Of a stretch of 17,834 nt of DNA, positions 14,594 through 17,834 are shown piece after piece. Under the pieces are notes generated by a model that did not search any database, was not told the origin of the DNA, and was given only the letters and a program-made list of their open reading frames with translations. The position numbers were made by a program, and so were the translations under genes. Numbering within the stretch: position 1 is the first letter of the stretch; every line of letters begins with the position of its first letter. The stretch lies in NCBI GenBank assembly GCA_000416085.1, contig KE356579.1, forward strand, positions 1,658,607 through 1,676,440, given 5' to 3'. The stretch is from a halophilic archaeon J07HX64 (GTDB taxonomy: Archaea; Halobacteriota; Halobacteria; Halobacteriales; Haloarculaceae).

Positions 14594-15793
14594 ATGGAGA
14601 TGAGTCCACCCTCCACGGGTTGGGCACTCGACAGGCGACTGGTCGCCGTCTGTCTACTCTGTGTCGTCGCTGTACTGGCTGGCTGCACAACGATATCTGG
14701 CGAGGACGATGACCTCCCCGACAGCGACGATATGCAGGAGACCTACACCTCACTCCACGCCTACAGCGCCACGTTCGTGTTCAACTCCTCGAGCGAAGCG
14801 TCGGGGAATTTCGAATCTGCCGGTCCGAGTCGCACCGAGGGTAGCCTGATTGTTCGCCCCGGAACCGGAGAGCTGTACCGGGAGGTGAAACCAACAAACG
14901 TTTCGAACGGCCAGACTATCGTGTCAAACGGAACCGTTGTCTGGGTCTACGAGGAGAACATGAACAGGGCCCGGAGAATCGAGAGCGTACAGACCAACAG
15001 CCAGCGTCGGCAACTCCGTCAGATTGTCACCCGCATCAACCGCGGCAACGAGAGTGGATCCGCCCTTCCGATTGTTCCAATCGGGATCGGTGATGGGCTC
15101 GAAGACAGCACCGACTCGGCGTCGACGGGTGGTTTCAATATCCCGACCACCGCGGCGTACGAGGGCACTGAGACCGTGAACGGCCGGGAGGCACACGTCC
15201 TCACGGTCGAGTCGACCGAGGAGTCGGAGGTGCGCGGGCGCTGGACGTACTATCTCGACACCGAGTGGTACGTGACCCTCCGCTCGACGAGTAATCTGAC
15301 TCTCAACGGCCAACAGTCACGAAACTCGTTCAGACTGCAAAACATCACGTTCAACCCCGAGGTTCCGGCAGACCAGTTCGAGTTCACACCGCCGGACAAC
15401 GCGACTATCACCGGCTCCAAGGCCGACGTCGGGCGCTACGAGAGTCGCGAGCAACTGGCAGCGGTGACGAACCTGCAGGTTCCCGACCCCGACGTTCCGG
15501 CGGGATTCGAACTTAACTACGCCCGGCGGTCTCTCTCCGATTCGCAGGAGAGTATCTCGCTCCGGTACACGAGCGACGTGGCCACGCTCACAGTGTCGAA
15601 ACGCGACAGTATCGACGATATGTCGATCAACGAGCGCAGAGAGGAGGTTCAGATCGGTAACCGAACCGGGGCGTACCGGGAGTCACCGAGACAGAACCAA
15701 CTCCAGTGGCAGTGTCCGGAGACCACACAGTCCATCAGCGGGTCGCTGCCCCGCGAGACGCTGGTCGATATCGCCGAGTCTATCGACTGCTGA
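14594..15793 (+). CDS. Haloarchaeal lipoprotein, LolA-like outer-surface protein
   Basis: A 399-residue protein with a hydrophobic N-terminal segment VAVCLLCVVAVLAGC, whose lipobox cysteine is Cys31. It lacks a twin-arginine pair directly before the core (only DRRL), so it may use Tat or Sec. The mature part opens with an acidic linker (GEDDDLPDSDD). A LolA/DUF-like beta-sheet domain follows, with YSATFVFNSSSEASG, RPGTGELYREVKPT, TVVWVYEENMNRA, VLTVESTEESE, WTYYLDTEWYVTLRSTS and FNPEVPADQFEFTPPDNA. A C-terminal domain (about 295-399) has AGFELNYARRSL and the cysteine pair CPETTQ...SIDC. Haloarchaea carry many such membrane-anchored proteins that may bind lipid or carry small molecules at the cell surface; the ligand is unknown. 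ATG at 14594 is used; a second ATG two codons later is equally possible. Confidence 0.82.
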   Translation: MEMSPPSTGWALDRRLVAVCLLCVVAVLAGCTTISGEDDDLPDSDDMQETYTSLHAYSATFVFNSSSEASGNFESAGPSRTEGSLIVRPGTGELYREVKPTNVSNGQTIVSNGTVVWVYEENMNRARRIESVQTNSQRRQLRQIVTRINRGNESGSALPIVPIGIGDGLEDSTDSASTGGFNIPTTAAYEGTETVNGREAHVLTVESTEESEVRGRWTYYLDTEWYVTLRSTSNLTLNGQQSRNSFRLQNITFNPEVPADQFEFTPPDNATITGSKADVGRYESREQLAAVTNLQVPDPDVPAGFELNYARRSLSDSQESISLRYTSDVATLTVSKRDSIDDMSINERREEVQIGNRTGAYRESPRQNQLQWQCPETTQSISGSLPRETLVDIAESIDC

Positions 15794-16008
15794 GCCGGTC
15801 GGATCGACAGCCAGGACCGAAAAAAGATAAACAGTCCCAAGCAGGGGGCAACACAATCGGCGCGACAGAGCGCATCGAACGCAGGGCAACCGCACCACGT
15901 GTGATCGGGACTCACGCCGTGGGGTCGTACCGGTACTCCACGAGTACGGCAACACGTGCCGAGACGGTGTCCGCCGGCGGTCAGGTCACAGCGTCGAACC
16001 GACACCAC
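15794..16008. other. Convergent intergenic region
   Basis: It separates two convergent lipoprotein genes. I see an A-rich patch (CCGAAAAAAGATAAACA near 15818) that could be a terminator for the minus-strand gene, read as T runs on that strand. No gene is supported. Confidence 0.4.
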
Positions 16009-16503
16009 TCAACCGTTGTCCTCCTCCGGGACCGCATCGGTGAAGCTATCACCGACCCGGAACGCTACTGCCCTGTCAATCTCGTCAGATCCGACCGAGA
16101 TCACCAGCATCTCGTCGTCGGGGTCTGATACCGACACCGTCTCCGAGACCTCTGTCACGTCCTCGACGGGGTCGTCGAACTCGACGGTGACATCGTACGA
16201 GCCTTCGGTCGTCCAGACATCCTCGAAGACTCCGCTACCCTCCTCATCGACATCCTGATCCCCGGCATGGATACTGAACCCCTCGTCGAGTCTGTTCTCT
16301 CCGTCCGGACCTGTTACCGTTATACTCCCGTTGAGTTCGCTCCCGGTACCGTTTAAAATGTTGACCTCCTCGAAGATCTTGTCAGCGAACCAGTTAATTG
16401 TGCCCTCTGTACACCCGGCGACTGCGGCCGTTACCACTGCTGCGCCGCCTGCGAGAAACTTGCGTCGCGACACTCGTGTTCCCCTCGGATTCTCGTGTGA
16501 CAT
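16009..16503 (-). CDS. Tat-exported lipoprotein of unknown function
   Basis: A 164-residue protein starting MSHENPRGTRVSRRKFLAGG. The twin-arginine motif SRRKFL is followed by a hydrophobic stretch and a lipobox AVAGC, so it should be folded in the cytoplasm, exported by Tat and lipid-anchored, as many haloarchaeal lipoproteins are. The mature part begins EGTINWFADKIFEEVNILN and has a predicted beta-sandwich-like character with GSITVTGPDGE and SYDVTVEFDDPV. It ends in an acidic tail. I do not recognise a named family. The ATG at 16503 is preferred to the one at 16572 because it directly precedes the Tat signal and has a TATA-like TTTAGA 25-30 nt upstream. Confidence 0.85.
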   Translation of the reverse strand: MSHENPRGTRVSRRKFLAGGAAVVTAAVAGCTEGTINWFADKIFEEVNILNGTGSELNGSITVTGPDGENRLDEGFSIHAGDQDVDEEGSGVFEDVWTTEGSYDVTVEFDDPVEDVTEVSETVSVSDPDDEMLVISVGSDEIDRAVAFRVGDSFTDAVPEEDNG

Positions 16504-16527
16504 AGCTCCAGATTCGTCGTCACCCCA

Positions 16528-16533
16528 TCTAAA
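16528..16533 (-). promoter_or_regulatory. TATA element of the Tat lipoprotein
   Basis: TTTAGA on the minus strand lies 25-30 nt before the ATG at 16503, suggesting a leaderless transcript. Confidence 0.5.
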
Positions 16534-16723
16534 CCCGGTTCGCAGTCTCTCGCCTCGAAACGGAGTTAACACTCGTTTTATATCGTGATTCTGTAACTGC
16601 CGGCCGAGGGAACCACACTAGCGAACGCCACATCGGCGGCCGACCGAACAGGGTTGCCCGGGTTTCGGGCCGTCTGAACACGCGTGTGTCAAGCCTTTTG
16701 CCCGTCCGTCCTGTGTTACGGGT

Positions 16724-17188
16724 ATGTCAGATGTGGCGTTCGATGGATTTCGGCACGAGTCACACATGCGGCGAGCGTTCGAACTCGCCCGCGAGGCTGT
16801 CGACCGCGGTGACAGACCGTTCGGCAGTGTGCTCGTGCGCGATGATTCGGTGGTCATGGCCGAGTCGAACCGCGTCAACTCGGAGCAAGATATCCGGCGA
16901 CACCCGGAGTTGCACCTGGCCTATCGTGCGTCCCGGGAGTTCACACCGGCGAAACGCGCCGAGACGGTGATGTACACGAGCACGGAACCCTGTCCGATGT
17001 GTGCGAGTGGGATGGCCACGGCCGGGTTCGGGCGGGTGATCTACAGCGTCAGCAGCGCCGAGATTGCGTCGTTCACCGGTGGTGAACCGTCGGTCCGCTC
17101 GGCGACAGTTCTGGACGGTGTCTGCGAGGTTGTCGGGCCCGTGCTGAACGAGGAGGGCCGACAGATTCACGAGTCGTTCGACTGGTGA
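16724..17188 (+). CDS. Nucleoside deaminase of the cytidine/deoxycytidylate deaminase family
   Basis: A 154-residue zinc-dependent deaminase, close in layout to guanine and tRNA-adenosine deaminases. The zinc ligand and catalytic acid are in HPE (His60, Glu62). The zinc cysteines are in STEPCPMCASGM (Cys90, Cys93). FELAREAVDRGDRPFGSVLV and GFGRVIYSVSS complete the fold. The substrate cannot be read from the sequence; guanine, cytosine or another base are possible. The standard HAE motif is replaced here by HPE, as I recall from haloarchaeal members. The gene is preceded by weak T-rich sequence (CCTTTTGCC about 29 nt upstream). Confidence 0.88.
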   Translation: MSDVAFDGFRHESHMRRAFELAREAVDRGDRPFGSVLVRDDSVVMAESNRVNSEQDIRRHPELHLAYRASREFTPAKRAETVMYTSTEPCPMCASGMATAGFGRVIYSVSSAEIASFTGGEPSVRSATVLDGVCEVVGPVLNEEGRQIHESFDW

Positions 17189-17381
17189 CGTCGAGCGACC
17201 CGGGATGCCGTGCGGTCCAGGCAGGCGTACCGATAGCCACGATGGTCTGCGGGACGGGAGCAGTGCGCGGACGAACCGGTCACGGCCCCCGACGTTTGAT
17301 TCGGTCGTGTCCGTGTCCGTGTCCGGATAGCAGTACGTGTCGGATTCGTATCCTCGCTCACAGCGTGGCAGACGACAGTTC
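17189..17381. other. Intergenic region with a hexanucleotide microsatellite
   Basis: No gene is seen. CGTGTC repeats three times in tandem at 17306-17323. It lies between the deaminase and the 3' end of the kinase remnant. Confidence 0.4.
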
Positions 17382-17737
17382 TCACCCGGCTTTCGCCAGT
17401 TCCACGACGAAGACCGAGCCTTCGGGGTCGTTATCCTCGACCCACAGTTCACCATCGTAACTGGTGACGAGTGCATCGACCAGATACAGGCCCATCCCGG
17501 TTCCGGCAGTTTGCAGGTTCTGTTCACCCTCCCCGAAGATGGCTTCTTTCATGTTGTCGGGAACACCGGGGCCGTTGTCCGCAATCCTGACAGACACTGT
17601 ATCATCTCGCTCGGTTGCCGAGACGGTCACCTCTGCCACCGGCTTGTCGTTGTGCTGTATCGCGTTCTTCAGCAGATTCCGATGGGCGCTTTTTTGATGT
17701 GGGCACGGTACGAGGGGTCCCCCGAGTGTGAAGCCAT
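17382..17737 (-). pseudogene. Histidine kinase with the middle deleted: start region fused to the ATPase domain
   Basis: The 3' part is a clear HATPase_c domain: N box NLLKNAIQHND, G1 box DNGPGVPD, G2 box GTGMGLYLV, then DGELWVEDNDPEGSVF and a stop. Its frame extends upstream through sequence unlike a kinase. The start instead belongs to another frame: ATG at 17737 reads MASHSGDPSYRAHIKKAPIG then IC and stop, the opening of a PAS-sensor kinase. The two meet at CATCGGAATCTG. Thus the PAS, HisKA/dimerisation helices and phospho-acceptor His are missing. One added A in the A6 run at 17690-17695 (minus strand) would join start and ATPase into a single frame lacking PAS and HisKA. It cannot phosphorylate itself in the ordinary way. 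Confidence 0.8.
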
Positions 17738-17759
17738 GTATCCAACTACTCCCGAGAGC

Positions 17760-17769
17760 AATTAAAAAC
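17760..17769 (-). promoter_or_regulatory. TATA box of the kinase remnant
   Basis: GTTTTTAATT on the minus strand lies 23-32 nt before the ATG at 17737. The promoter of the original kinase therefore survives. Confidence 0.6.
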
Positions 17770-17834
17770 CGACGGAGAATAGTACCGGTCGGTCGACGGC
17801 CCACCTTCCTCTGTCCACGGGAATCGTCTCTCAC

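Overview
The window looks like chromosomal DNA from a haloarchaeon (class Halobacteria). The DNA is GC-rich, and the proteins are strongly acidic, rich in Asp and Glu. Many genes begin about 25-35 nt downstream of a TATA box, with little or no leader. The gene content is archaeal: a CetZ tubulin, an SBDS ribosome factor, the F420 enzyme CofC, a Tat lipoprotein and an intron-containing tRNA-Gln with a weak A1-U72 pair. I cannot assign a genus.

Layout. (1) 1-1725: the 3' part of a GLUG-repeat surface protein gene, interrupted by a frameshift, with a 267-bp tandem repeat. (2) 1847-2285: a scrapyard holding the 5' end of a methylmalonyl-CoA mutase gene joined to the 3' end of an IS200/IS605-type tnpB with a hairpin-rich right end. 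(3) 2283-3410: a small membrane protein, then divergent SBDS. (4) 3564-6112: metY and metX overlap by ATGA and form a homocysteine/methionine operon. (5) 6276-8856, minus strand: cetZ, a signal-anchored membrane protein and cofC, tightly packed; the cofC tail is frameshifted. (6) 9221-11363, minus strand: an aldo/keto reductase followed by a dipeptide epimerase that carries five exact 18-bp repeats inside its catalytic domain. (7) 11518-11621, minus strand: tRNA-Gln(CUG) with a 31-nt intron. (8) 11819-12544: a GNAT acetyltransferase with a zinc-ribbon tail. (9) 12578-13426: a decayed MMPL/RND exporter fragment and an unrecognised ORF. (10) 13547-14232: a frameshifted PHP-domain phosphoesterase. 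(11) 14594-16503: two convergent lipoprotein genes. (12) 16724-17188: a nucleoside deaminase. (13) 17382-17737: a histidine kinase that kept its promoter, its first codons and its ATPase domain but lost the middle.

How the genes work together. The clear functional units are MetX/MetY (homoserine to O-acetylhomoserine to homocysteine) and the cetZ operon, which places a cell-shape tubulin, an unknown membrane protein and an F420 enzyme in one transcript. The rest is ordinary housekeeping genes mixed with debris. I found no CRISPR array, no intact mobile element and no complete defence system. The points most worth a second look are the TnpB/right-end remnant, the repeat insertion in the epimerase, the truncated kinase and the undescribed membrane protein between cetZ and cofC. 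Three frame disruptions are one-base changes in G runs of four or fewer, so sequencing or assembly error should be excluded before the genes are called dead.
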